A DNA stretch of 64,000 nt. Origin: Dehalococcoidia bacterium (GTDB lineage: Bacteria; Chloroflexota; Dehalococcoidia; DSTF01; JACRBR01). Positions 28,455 to 36,830 of the stretch are shown here, piece after piece (within the stretch, counting starts at the first letter, position 1; every line of letters begins with the position of its first letter). The position numbers and the translations under genes were made by a program. Location: assembly GCA_021731085.1 (NCBI GenBank), contig JAKFYB010000003.1, forward strand, positions 62,001 through 126,000, read 5' to 3'. Under the pieces are notes generated by a model. It was given only the letters and a program-made list of their open reading frames with translations, made no database searches and had not been told where the DNA came from.

Positions 28455-29632
28455 GCTTCCGCCTCGGCCAGCGTCTGTGCTCGCAGTTCGACCACCAGCT
28501 CCATCAGCGCATCGCGCTCCTCGTCGGGCATCTGCTGTTCTTCGAGGTAGCGCCGAACCGTCTCTTCGACGTTCGCAGGATTCAGCCCGTCGACAACCGG
28601 CGCTTCTTCCTGCTCGTCAGCCCACTCCATCTCGACATTGCCGTACAGCCGCGGGAAGAGTTGCCGCGCTTTGTCGATCAGCGGCGCCGGATACGTATCG
28701 CGCGAGACATTGAGAATCAGCTTCACGAGCGTGTCGTCGATGCGCGCGATGTCCTTGGCCTGCGCCGCCATGTCGTCCTCGTCCGCGGCCGTGATGACGG
28801 CAAACGGCGTCGGGTCCAGCGGAAGCGACGTGATTTCGCGCACGCCCTGCGGCCCGACATCGGCAAGCAGCACGCGCGGCTCGTACTCGCGCTCACCCGC
28901 GTCCATCCGGTCAAGCACGCCAACGTAGTAGAAATGGCCAGCGCCGATCTGCTCCGCCTTGTGGATGTGGCCGATGACGGTCAGTTCGAACTCCGGGAAG
29001 CTGCCGCGCGGGATAACGATGTCGTCGCGCGGCGAGATGCGATGCGCCTTCACCGTCGTGCCGGTGACAGTGACGTGCGTGAGCAGCACCGTCGGCAGCC
29101 GCTGCTCCGCCGACTGCTTCCGCAGCTCCTCCATCTTCTCACCGAAGAGTTTCGACAGCAGTTCGTTGCGCTGTCCGACACCGCCCGCGTCCTGGCTCGC
29201 CAGTTCGTAGCGCGCCGGCGTCGGGAACGGCAGCAGGGCGAAGTTCAGGCGCTCGCCGTTCGCTTCTACGGTCACGAGATCGGGCCGGGTGCGGAACATG
29301 ACATTGCCGGCCGCGGCGCCCGCGCCCAGCCAGATGTTCGCCGTGTCGATGAAGTAGTCGCGGTCGTGGTTGCCGGCCACTGCGATGAGCTTCATTCCGC
29401 GCGCAAGCTGGCCGCGCAGGCCGTCGACCATCGCGTCCGAAGCCGCGCGCGCCGCGCCCCGCTCCTGCGCCTCGAATACATCCCCAGCAATCGCGAGCAC
29501 ATCGACCTGGTGCTCGTCGCAGTAGGCGGCGATGCGGTCGATGTTGCGCCGCTGGTCGCCCAGGCGCGGCTGCGGATTCGCGCCCGAAAGCGTGTATCCG
29601 AGGTGCCAGTCAGCCGAAAAGAGGATCTTCAT
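28451..29632 (-). CDS. sbcD: SbcD/Mre11 nuclease subunit
   Basis: The 393-residue calcineurin-like phosphoesterase contains all metal motifs: ILFSADWHLGYTLSG, DVLAIAGDVFEAQE, LIAVAGNHDRDYF, LLTHVTVTG and LTVIGHIHKAEQ. A C-terminal cap region follows. It overlaps sbcC by four bases (ATGA), which is the usual paired arrangement. The upstream 167-base gap to the next gene is A/T-rich with no clear promoter. Confidence 0.95.
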   Translation of the reverse strand: MKILFSADWHLGYTLSGANPQPRLGDQRRNIDRIAAYCDEHQVDVLAIAGDVFEAQERGAARAASDAMVDGLRGQLARGMKLIAVAGNHDRDYFIDTANIWLGAGAAAGNVMFRTRPDLVTVEANGERLNFALLPFPTPARYELASQDAGGVGQRNELLSKLFGEKMEELRKQSAEQRLPTVLLTHVTVTGTTVKAHRISPRDDIVIPRGSFPEFELTVIGHIHKAEQIGAGHFYYVGVLDRMDAGEREYEPRVLLADVGPQGVREITSLPLDPTPFAVITAADEDDMAAQAKDIARIDDTLVKLILNVSRDTYPAPLIDKARQLFPRLYGNVEMEWADEQEEAPVVDGLNPANVEETVRRYLEEQQMPDEERDALMELVVELRAQTLAEAEA

Positions 29633-29799
29633 CGTATTCGAGTGCCTTCAGAGTCGGGAAAAAAGTGTGCGAGAAAAAAAGTGGCGAATAATAAGTCGTT
29701 AAGTGATCAATTGTTCGATGCCCGGGTTCCGCTGCTATTCGCCTGCCGGTGTCCCATCCGATTCTGCCAGACCACCGCGACAACCACTGACGCGATCCA

Positions 29800-29994
29800 T
29801 CAGTCGTCAGTGGAACTCTCAGTTTGGGACAAATCGATTCCAGCCTCATCTAACCGGCGAAGGATGTAGCCGACGATGTACTCCCTTGGTGTTTGTTCCA
29901 GTACATCCTGATTGAGGGATAGCTCCTCAAAGGCGCGAATCATCGCATTCCAAACCGGTGTGTCATCAAATTTCCTATACGGATGTTCACTCAC
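29800..29994 (-). CDS. small conserved-looking protein, 64 residues, between sbcD and herA
   Basis: The frame starts MSEHPYRKFDDTPVWNAMIR and continues through PREYIVGYILRRLDEAG. The sequence is helical and of balanced composition, unlike the Arg-rich spurious frames of this GC-rich DNA. I recall similar short proteins with SEHPYRKFxxTPxW starts in other bacteria, but I cannot confirm the family here. It lies 55 bases after the end of herA and 167 before sbcD on the same strand. The function is unknown. Confidence 0.65.
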   Translation of the reverse strand: MSEHPYRKFDDTPVWNAMIRAFEELSLNQDVLEQTPREYIVGYILRRLDEAGIDLSQTESSTDD

Positions 29995-30011
29995 TGGACA
30001 ACCTCATGGGC

Positions 30012-30053
30012 CCTAACGACCAACGACTAGCAACCTAACCGCCCAACCATCAC
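30012..30053. repeat. degenerate heptanucleotide repeat at the herA 3' end
   Basis: Period-7 units CCTAACG, ACCAACG, ACTAGCA, ACCTAAC, CGCCCAA and CCATCAC fill the gap between herA and the small gene and touch the herA stop. Confidence 0.45.
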
Positions 30054-31975
30054 ATCTCCAACCCCTGCGCGCGCTTGCGCGCTGCCTCCGACGGCACCGC
30101 CTTCGCCGCATCGACGCCCGGCGCTTTCGCGGCATCCGTGATGCACGACGGCGGCGTCTCCGTCGACTCCTCCGGGCGCATAGCCCAGGGCGGGCGCGGC
30201 ACCTTTACGTGCAGCGCCTCGCGGAAGTTCGGCGCGACGATCACCTTCTCGTCTGGCCCCAGCCGCAGGGCGAGCTTACGGTCGCCCTCGCTGAAGCCGC
30301 GCCAGATCGAGTCCGCAAGCTCCTGCCCGCCCGATCGTCCCAGCACGCGCGTCTGGCTGTTCTCGATCACGACCTCCGACACGCGCGAACCCTGCTGCTG
30401 CGCCCCGAACAGGATGATGCCCCGCGACCGCATCTGGCTGGCCACGTACTCGAACAGCTTCGTGATCGCGTCCGACGCGCCGCGCGGTGCGTAGCGGTTC
30501 AGTTCGTCGATGACTACGAGGAAGGTCTCGTTGCGCGCGGCGTGCGGACCCGAGCGCCACTGCACGAGCTGGTTCAGCACCGTCGCGATCACGAAGCGCT
30601 GGAGGTGTGCGTCGTGGATCGACTGGATGTCGATGACGGCGACATCCTCCTGCATCGTCGCCAGCGCGAGCGGCGAGCCGTCGTTGTCCTCGCGCCGCAG
30701 CAGCCCGCTGTTCGGTCCGACCACGCGCGCCAGCCGCCGCCACAACGCCTGGATCGTGCTGTTGCTCATGCTGCGCAGGCTGTCGTCGTCCAGTTCCTTG
30801 TCCTGCGGCTGCGCCTTCGACTCGATGTAGTCCAGCAGGTGCTGGAACGTCACGACGCCAAGCTCATTCTTGCTGTTGAACCCGCGCTCCTGCGCATCCG
30901 TGAGCTGCCTCCGCGCCTGCAGATGCGCCGGCGTCGCCTCGCCCAGCCGCTCTTCCAGCGCGAGCGCTTTCGTGCGCGTGACGCTGAGGCGGTGATGCAG
31001 GAAGTTGATCAGCGTCACGAGGTTGTCGTTCGCGCGCGTCTCGTCGCTGAACAGCAGGTCGAACAACCCGAAATCGATGATGTCCTTGAGCGACCACGAG
31101 TACGGCCGCACGTCGCCGGGCCGCTCGGTCGAAATTGGCAGCGGGTTGCCGCTTCGCTGCGACATCTCCGGCGCGTAGTAGGCGATGCTGCGGAAGATGT
31201 CCGGCGACTGCACGCCCATCTCTTGCCACACCGCCAGGTCGTCCTCCGTAAACTTCGTTGACCAGCGGTCGAGCCAGAACAGGTCGAAGCCCTTCACGTT
31301 GAAGATGATCGCCTTGATGCGCGGCGCCTTCCCCGTGCCCGTCATGCCCGCCGCGCGCGCCTTCACTGCGTTGATCGTCTGGTACGTCGCCATCGTCAGG
31401 AACGACGACTTGGTGCCCGATCCCGCCGCGCCGTTCACGTTGAGATGCCCCGACTGCGCGCCCAACAGGAAGTCCTCATCGAGAAACGCCCGACCCGCCG
31501 TCGAGTCGCCACCGTTGCGGATGAGGCCGACGGCGATGCCTCGCTCCGCCGCGTAGGCATCCATCTCGTACGCGCGCTCGGCATCCCGCTGCCCGCACGA
31601 GAACACGGTGCTGCCCTCGACAGGCGGCGCGAGCTTCGGCGGGAAGGCGTTGACGACGCGCGCCTTCGCGTATGTGACACCGTCGCGGTCGAGCACGAGG
31701 TCGTCCGTGATCGGATCACCATCATGCGCGGCGAGTTCCATGTGCATCGACGAGATCGTCGAGCGCCGGTACACCTGCTCGACGACGCCGAACAGTTCGA
31801 CCTCCGTGCCGCCCATGACAGTCGGCACGCGCACAATCTGCGTCTGCTCGACCAACTGCCCCGGCGCCACCCAGAAGTAGAACTCGTCGACGTTCGCCTC
31901 CTGCCCCGGCGGACAGCCGATGCGCCCCACCCCCGTCGGCTCCGGATGCGTCTCGATGTGGTGGTTGTTGGTCAT
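30050..31975 (-). CDS. herA: HerA-like DNA-translocating ATPase
   Basis: The protein has 641 residues. An N-terminal HAS-barrel-like part (to about 150) includes FYFWVAPGQLVEQTQIVRVP. The P-loop region is HLNVNGAAGSGTKSSFLTMA and the Walker B is TFLVVIDELNRYAPRGASD, followed by GIILFGAQQQGSRVSEVVIE and an arginine-finger candidate in RVLGRSGGQELADSIWRGF. The P-loop is one residue longer than the classical GxxGxGKS, which may be normal for this branch. HerA hexamers push DNA into the NurA nuclease; a nurA-like gene lies just upstream on the same strand. Confidence 0.88.
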   Translation of the reverse strand: MTNNHHIETHPEPTGVGRIGCPPGQEANVDEFYFWVAPGQLVEQTQIVRVPTVMGGTEVELFGVVEQVYRRSTISSMHMELAAHDGDPITDDLVLDRDGVTYAKARVVNAFPPKLAPPVEGSTVFSCGQRDAERAYEMDAYAAERGIAVGLIRNGGDSTAGRAFLDEDFLLGAQSGHLNVNGAAGSGTKSSFLTMATYQTINAVKARAAGMTGTGKAPRIKAIIFNVKGFDLFWLDRWSTKFTEDDLAVWQEMGVQSPDIFRSIAYYAPEMSQRSGNPLPISTERPGDVRPYSWSLKDIIDFGLFDLLFSDETRANDNLVTLINFLHHRLSVTRTKALALEERLGEATPAHLQARRQLTDAQERGFNSKNELGVVTFQHLLDYIESKAQPQDKELDDDSLRSMSNSTIQALWRRLARVVGPNSGLLRREDNDGSPLALATMQEDVAVIDIQSIHDAHLQRFVIATVLNQLVQWRSGPHAARNETFLVVIDELNRYAPRGASDAITKLFEYVASQMRSRGIILFGAQQQGSRVSEVVIENSQTRVLGRSGGQELADSIWRGFSEGDRKLALRLGPDEKVIVAPNFREALHVKVPRPPWAMRPEESTETPPSCITDAAKAPGVDAAKAVPSEAARKRAQGLEM

Positions 31976-31994
31976 GCGCTCCCCTAGCCTGTTG

Positions 31995-32369
31995 TCACGT
32001 TATGCGCTTCCCGGTGCTCTCGATGCGATCTCCAAACCCCGACGGCGACGTGAGCACCAGCATCCGCAGCTTCTCGCTCGTAATCGTGTACCCGTGCGGC
32101 ATGTTGCGTGGGAGAAAGATGAAGCTGCGTTCGCGGGCGTGCAGCGTGTCGTCGCCGCACGTCAGTGTCAGCGTGCCCTCGAGCACGTAGAAGATCTCGT
32201 CTTCGTCGTCGTGCGTGTGGATCGGCGGCTCCTGGCCCGGCTGCGAAACGAAGTCCATGAACGCCAGCGCGCCGCCTGTCTCCGCGCCTGCAGCCTTCAC
32301 CGTGAACATGAAGCCGTCGTTCCAGTCGTAACTGCGACCCTCGCCGTCGTCGAGCACGTACCCCTTCAT
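31995..32369 (-). CDS. cupin-domain protein
   Basis: The protein is about 124 residues from MKGYVLDDGEG, with an in-frame ATG four codons earlier. The single cupin fold shows motif 1 PPIHTHDDEDEIFYVLEGTL (His, His, Glu ligands) and motif 2 SFIFLPRNMPHGYTI (His). It may bind a metal and a small molecule. It sits between herA and nurA, with 19 bases to herA. No link with DNA repair is known. Confidence 0.88.
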   Translation of the reverse strand: MKGYVLDDGEGRSYDWNDGFMFTVKAAGAETGGALAFMDFVSQPGQEPPIHTHDDEDEIFYVLEGTLTLTCGDDTLHARERSFIFLPRNMPHGYTITSEKLRMLVLTSPSGFGDRIESTGKRIT

Positions 32370-32388
32370 CGCACACCCCAAACAGAAC

Positions 32389-32409
32389 TAATCACCAATC
32401 ACCAATCTC
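32389..32409. repeat. AATCACC heptanucleotide repeat
   Basis: Three units AATCACC, AATCACC and AATCTCT lie between the nurA stop and the cupin start. Confidence 0.6.
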
Positions 32410-33458
32410 TACGCACCAACCCGCAGCATTCGGTGCAACTTCGGGATCAGCGACTCCAGGTCCGGCAGGATCGCGTGCAGATGATCCTCGCACCGCACGA
32501 TCGGCTCGACGCTGATCCCACTTCTGGCGTACGCAAGATCGCGATGCCGCAGCTTGTACAGGTATCCCGCCAGCCCAGACAGGTACGCCGGCACGTCGCC
32601 CGCGTGCTCGCGCTGGACGTACTCCAGCGGCACCGTCGCCCGCACGATGCCATACGTCGGCGAGATCCCGCTCTCCGACGACAGGCGCACGTAGATGTTG
32701 ACGAGCGTGACATGTTGCGGCGTCTCAAGGATGAATGCGGGCGTGCGCTCGCCGGGCTTCAGGTTGTACGAGACTTCCTGCAGCGCCGCAGGCAGGTACG
32801 TCGCCATCTGCCGCTTCACCAGCCCGACCACCGGCACATCGTGGCGCTGCGCCGCGAGCCGCCGTTCCAAAAGGCCGTCCATCAGCGTCGGCTTCGTCAT
32901 CTCCGCCAGCATGACATCGCGCTCCGCCTCTTCCATCGCCAGCATCGCGATGCTCCGCGTCGTGCGCCGCAGCGTGTCGAAGTCCCCCTGTGCCTCGACC
33001 TCGCTCGTCAGCAGCTTTACACCGAGGTCGTTGAGCGCGTGAAACGCCTCGCGAATGTCGCCTTCATCGATGCCGTTGCTGTGTACGGCCAGCACCTTAG
33101 CCGTCCGCGCTCCCGCGCAGCGCTTCAGGCCCCGGCCGTCGATCTCCAGGCCTGCCGCCGACACCGCCGCCGCGATGATCGGCCGCCGCCGCGACCCGAC
33201 GATCAGGCTGCCGACGGTCTTCGACTTGATGCTGCCGTCGATGAAGCGCACCGGGCAGTCGTCCGTCGGCGGTCCGGCCTCGATCGCTCCCCACGACGAC
33301 TGCGGCCGCTCGAATTCGAGGTCGATGCGCCCGTCGCGCGATTCCTCCTCCTCGTCGGCCTCGTGTCCCGGAAATGGCGGCACGGATGCATCGTTGAGGG
33401 GCGCGGGCGCGTATGCAGAGAAGAGAGGGCGGGCCCTCGTGGATGGCGTCGCAGGCAT
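32409..33458 (-). CDS. nurA: NurA-family nuclease
   Basis: The protein has 349 residues from the ATG at 33458, preceded by GGAAACGAT. The open frame continues far upstream, but that part is compositionally junk and overlaps the divergent glycosyltransferase gene, so I cut it. NurA features are CPVRFIDGSIKSKTVGSLIV with the metal Asp near residue 75, LMDGLLERRLAAQ with the second acidic site, and the conserved Lys of PVVGLVKRQMATYLP. The C-terminal PTYGIVRATVPLEYVQ block also fits. NurA resects DNA ends with HerA. Its position with herA and sbcCD strengthens the call. Confidence 0.82.
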   Translation of the reverse strand: MPATPSTRARPLFSAYAPAPLNDASVPPFPGHEADEEEESRDGRIDLEFERPQSSWGAIEAGPPTDDCPVRFIDGSIKSKTVGSLIVGSRRRPIIAAAVSAAGLEIDGRGLKRCAGARTAKVLAVHSNGIDEGDIREAFHALNDLGVKLLTSEVEAQGDFDTLRRTTRSIAMLAMEEAERDVMLAEMTKPTLMDGLLERRLAAQRHDVPVVGLVKRQMATYLPAALQEVSYNLKPGERTPAFILETPQHVTLVNIYVRLSSESGISPTYGIVRATVPLEYVQREHAGDVPAYLSGLAGYLYKLRHRDLAYARSGISVEPIVRCEDHLHAILPDLESLIPKLHRMLRVGA

Positions 33459-33547
33459 ATCGTTTCCGATGCGTACGTATGTTCGGTGGGAACAGGATAC
33501 GCCTGCCCGAACGTCATGTAAACAGCGGGCATCGCGAACGTAGTCTG

Positions 33548-33570
33548 TAGCGCGGGCCTCCAGCCCGCGT
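33548..33570. repeat. dispersed TAGCGCGGGC palindrome
   Basis: TAGCGCGGGC, CTCCA and GCCCGCG lie in the divergent nurA/glycosyltransferase gap. Confidence 0.65.
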
Positions 33571-33613
33571 GGTCGCGGGTAGCCACCGATGCGATAGCCC
33601 CACACACGTTCGG

Positions 33614-33619
33614 TAGAAT
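33614..33619 (+). promoter_or_regulatory. -10 box for a leaderless glycosyltransferase transcript
   Basis: TAGAAT is followed by seven bases and then the ATG at 33627, so transcription would begin at or next to the start codon. No ribosome site is present. Confidence 0.55.
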
Positions 33620-33626
33620 CGAGACA

Positions 33627-35300
33627 ATGGCAGAAGCGACCCCCGCCACCGGCCCATCGCAACATGAACAAACAGCCGGGGTCGCCGTACCCGCGTGGCT
33701 GACGCCGCTCGCCATCGACGTCATCTTCATCACAGCGATCGGCATCCTCGCCCTCGTCCTCCGCACCTACGACCTCGAAGGTATGCCCTACGGCCTCCAC
33801 GGCGACGAGGCCTGGACTGGCCTCGACGCACAGACCATCAACAACGGCGACTACGGAAGCCTCTGGCCGTACACGCGCGCCGCCCTCGGCCAGCCGATCG
33901 GGCCGATGTTCTGGGCCGCGCCGTTCGAGGCCGCTCTCGGGCCGTCGGTGCTCGCCGTCCGCCTGCCGATGGCCATCCTCGGCGCGCTCACCATCGTGAT
34001 CGGATTCTTCGCGATGCGCGTGATGTTCAATCGGCCCGCCGCCTACTTCTGGGCCGTGCTCGCGGCGTGCTCGTCGTGGCTGATCTTCTACAACCGCACC
34101 GGCTTCACCGTACCCTTCATGCCCTTCACGGAAGCGCTCTCGCTGCTCGCCGTCGCTGTCGCGCTCAAGAAGCGCTGGTGGCCCTGGTACGTGCTCGCTG
34201 GCGCAATCGTCGGAGCGGGGATCTATGGCTACTACTCGTACCCGTTGTTCGCCGTCGGGCTTGGCATTTACGTGCTCGTCCATTTCGCGATCGAGCGTCC
34301 GGAGCCCGCGCTCGTCCACACACGCAACATCGCTGTCATGGGGCTGACGGCGCTGCTGCTCATCCAGCCGATGCAGCCGTACTTTCTCGACGACGAGGTC
34401 GGTTATACGCACGACCGCACCGTCTTCGCAGTCAGCAACACGGAGCGCTACAAGGCAGCGACATCGACCAGCGAAAAAATCGACATTTACGCCGACAATG
34501 CGGTCGAACTCGCCCGAACGTTGCTATGGGAAGGGCAGATCGATTACTCGGACGGCACCGCCGGCCCGTCCGACATTGGCGGTGAAGGTAATCCGGCGCT
34601 CGACTACATCGCGATCACACTGGCCGTCATCGGCCTGGCGCTGTCGCTCGTGTTTGCGTTCAGTCGCCGCCAAGCGGCGTACCTCCTGCCGTGGATCATG
34701 ATTCCCCTCATCCTGATCGGCCCGATCTGGAGCGAGGGCGGCTACCATCGCCGCGCGCTGGGCATTCTTGTGTTCGTGCTCATGGCTGCGTCCGTCGCGA
34801 TGGCGTACATGATCGAGGTTGCGCGAAAACGCAACGGCATCCGCGGCGAGCGCATTGCCTACGCCGTATGCGCGCTGATTCTCGTCGTGTACGGCACGTA
34901 CAACGTGAACAGGTATTGGTCGCAGAAAGACGGTCCGGCGATCCTGTTCACGTATCTACCTGAGCTCGCGGTTGCGTCCGAGTGGATCAAGGAGCAGCCC
35001 GAAGACATGCCGGTGTACTTCTTCTCAGACCGCTGGTCGATCAACTACGAGACGTCGCGCTACCTCCTCGACGGCCGGGGAAATCTCTCCGATCGAGCGG
35101 ATGGCTTCGCCAAGCCGGGAGAAGCGGGCTTTCCCATTATCGATCCGGCTACTGGCGGCGTGCTCGTCTTCATCGCGCCATACACAAACACCGAAGGCGT
35201 AGACGCGGCGCAACGCTATCCGGGCGCGATTCGCTACGAAGGCCCGAGGCTGAGTAACGGTAACGTGTCATTCACCGCGTACGTGGTGGAACCGAGCTAA
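33627..35300 (+). CDS. GT39-like multi-pass membrane glycosyltransferase
   Basis: The 557-residue protein has about 11-12 transmembrane helices. The first outer loop carries MPYGLHGDEAWTGLDAQTIN, whose acidic pair matches the catalytic loop of the GT-C (GT39/PMT, ArnT) superfamily. LGQPIGPMFWAAPFEAALG follows. The C-terminal 130 residues form an extracytoplasmic domain without catalytic motifs. Such enzymes transfer sugars from polyprenyl phosphate to proteins or lipids outside the membrane. The start follows a -10 box directly. It is 32 bases upstream of a phospholipase D-family gene. Confidence 0.88.
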   Translation: MAEATPATGPSQHEQTAGVAVPAWLTPLAIDVIFITAIGILALVLRTYDLEGMPYGLHGDEAWTGLDAQTINNGDYGSLWPYTRAALGQPIGPMFWAAPFEAALGPSVLAVRLPMAILGALTIVIGFFAMRVMFNRPAAYFWAVLAACSSWLIFYNRTGFTVPFMPFTEALSLLAVAVALKKRWWPWYVLAGAIVGAGIYGYYSYPLFAVGLGIYVLVHFAIERPEPALVHTRNIAVMGLTALLLIQPMQPYFLDDEVGYTHDRTVFAVSNTERYKAATSTSEKIDIYADNAVELARTLLWEGQIDYSDGTAGPSDIGGEGNPALDYIAITLAVIGLALSLVFAFSRRQAAYLLPWIMIPLILIGPIWSEGGYHRRALGILVFVLMAASVAMAYMIEVARKRNGIRGERIAYAVCALILVVYGTYNVNRYWSQKDGPAILFTYLPELAVASEWIKEQPEDMPVYFFSDRWSINYETSRYLLDGRGNLSDRADGFAKPGEAGFPIIDPATGGVLVFIAPYTNTEGVDAAQRYPGAIRYEGPRLSNGNVSFTAYVVEPS

Positions 35301-35332
35301 TACAGCGAGCTAATACCTAGGAGCGACCTGCC

Positions 35333-36730
35333 GTGAAACGCGATGCAGAGCACATTCCGTTCACCGACACAGGTTCGTACCCAATCCGCGCCGGGAATGC
35401 TGTGCGGCCGCTCGTCGACGGCGTGCCGGCGTTCCAACGCATCTGCAAAGCCGTCGATGCGGCGCGGCACAGCGTTTGGGTGACGGTCGCGTTCTATCAT
35501 CCAGATTTCCGGATGCCGGACGGGCGGACGCTGTGGGACGTACTGGACGAGGCGACCGGTCGCGGCGTGGACGTGCGCGTCATTTTCTGGCGCTACGTGG
35601 GAGCCGACCTGCTCGGAGGACCGCGCACCCACTTTCCCGGGACGGAGGCCGAGCGGTCGATGCTGCGCGCGCGCAATTCGCGCTTTCTCGCGCGATGGGA
35701 CCAGGCAGATGGCACGTACTGCCAACACCAGAAAAGCTGGTTGATCGACGCGGGCCGCGAGAGCGAAATCGCCTTCGTCGGCGGGATCAACCTGAACCCG
35801 GCCTCGGTTATGCCACCGGGGCACACGCCGACCGACGGCGGTAACACGCACGACGTCTACGTCGAGGTGCAGGGACCGGCTGCCAGCGACGTGCACCACA
35901 ACTTCGTGCAGCGCTGGAACGAAGCGAGCGATCGCGAACAGCTCGATGGCTCCTGGCCGGAAGGGTCACCTGGCGATGCCCTGCGGTTCCCATTGGCAGC
36001 GTCGGCGCCGGCGGCTTCGACGCCCCGTGGCCACGCGATCGTACAGATGCAACGCACCGTCCGCCGCGAGCTGTACACGGATGGAACACCGGCGCCCGGA
36101 GCCCGCGCGTTCGACATCTCGCAGGGGGAGTTGAGCATCGCTGACCAGTACCTGAAGGCGATTGATGGAGCCCAGCGCAGCATCTACCTGGAGGACCAGG
36201 CGATCGGCTCGCCCGCGATCGTCGCGGCATTGCACGCAGCGCTGGAGCGCGGCGTCCGCGTCGGCTTCGTCGTGCCGATCAACGTGCACCGCGGAATGGC
36301 GATGGCGCGTCAGAGCCCGCGCACGGCGGCGTTCTTCGACTCGTTGGCGGCGCTTGGGCGATTCGACAACTTCACCCTGGCGGGACTGGCGACGCGAAGG
36401 CCCTCCGGCGAGTACCAGAACGTCTACGTGCACGCCAAGGTCGCGCTCGTCGACGACGGCTGGTGCACGATCGGCTCGTGCAATACGGCGAACCGCTCGT
36501 TCTACGGCGACACCGAGCTCAACGCATCGATCTGGCACGCGCCTACCGTGCGGGCGCTGCGGGCCGAACTGCTCGAAGAGCACCTTGGCATCGACACGCG
36601 CCGGATGGACGACGTGGCAGCGCTCGATGTGTTCGCGCAGGTGGCACGTGAGAACGCCGCGCGGCGAACGTCCGGCGCGGCGCAGCAGGGACTGGCGTTG
36701 GCGCTGGATCCGGCGACGTACGCGGGATAG
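35333..36730 (+). CDS. phospholipase D / cardiolipin synthase family protein
   Basis: The protein has 465 residues with two complete HxKxxxxD motifs: HQKSWLIDAGRESEIAFVGG near residue 137 and HAKVALVDDGWCTIGSCN near residue 368. Conserved Asn follows each (GGINLNP, GSCNTANRS). No transmembrane anchor is evident, so it is nearer to soluble PLD-like enzymes than to membrane Cls. GTG start with AGGAG upstream. It could transfer phosphatidyl groups or hydrolyse phosphodiesters. It is co-oriented with the GT39 gene. Confidence 0.88.
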   Translation: MKRDAEHIPFTDTGSYPIRAGNAVRPLVDGVPAFQRICKAVDAARHSVWVTVAFYHPDFRMPDGRTLWDVLDEATGRGVDVRVIFWRYVGADLLGGPRTHFPGTEAERSMLRARNSRFLARWDQADGTYCQHQKSWLIDAGRESEIAFVGGINLNPASVMPPGHTPTDGGNTHDVYVEVQGPAASDVHHNFVQRWNEASDREQLDGSWPEGSPGDALRFPLAASAPAASTPRGHAIVQMQRTVRRELYTDGTPAPGARAFDISQGELSIADQYLKAIDGAQRSIYLEDQAIGSPAIVAALHAALERGVRVGFVVPINVHRGMAMARQSPRTAAFFDSLAALGRFDNFTLAGLATRRPSGEYQNVYVHAKVALVDDGWCTIGSCNTANRSFYGDTELNASIWHAPTVRALRAELLEEHLGIDTRRMDDVAALDVFAQVARENAARRTSGAAQQGLALALDPATYAG

Positions 36731-36830
36731 AACCCAGGCCTGAGTTCCAGCCTCAGGTGACAAAAGGTTGCGATCCACCCTGCGTCTACTAGACGCAACA
36801 CTCGGAAGCCTGAATGAACGTTGCCGCGCG

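Noticed and set aside
33459-34412. An N-terminal extension making the NurA-like protein 667 residues long
   Set aside because: The extension is antisense to the glycosyltransferase gene, has shadow-frame composition, and a good ATG with ribosome site exists at 33458.
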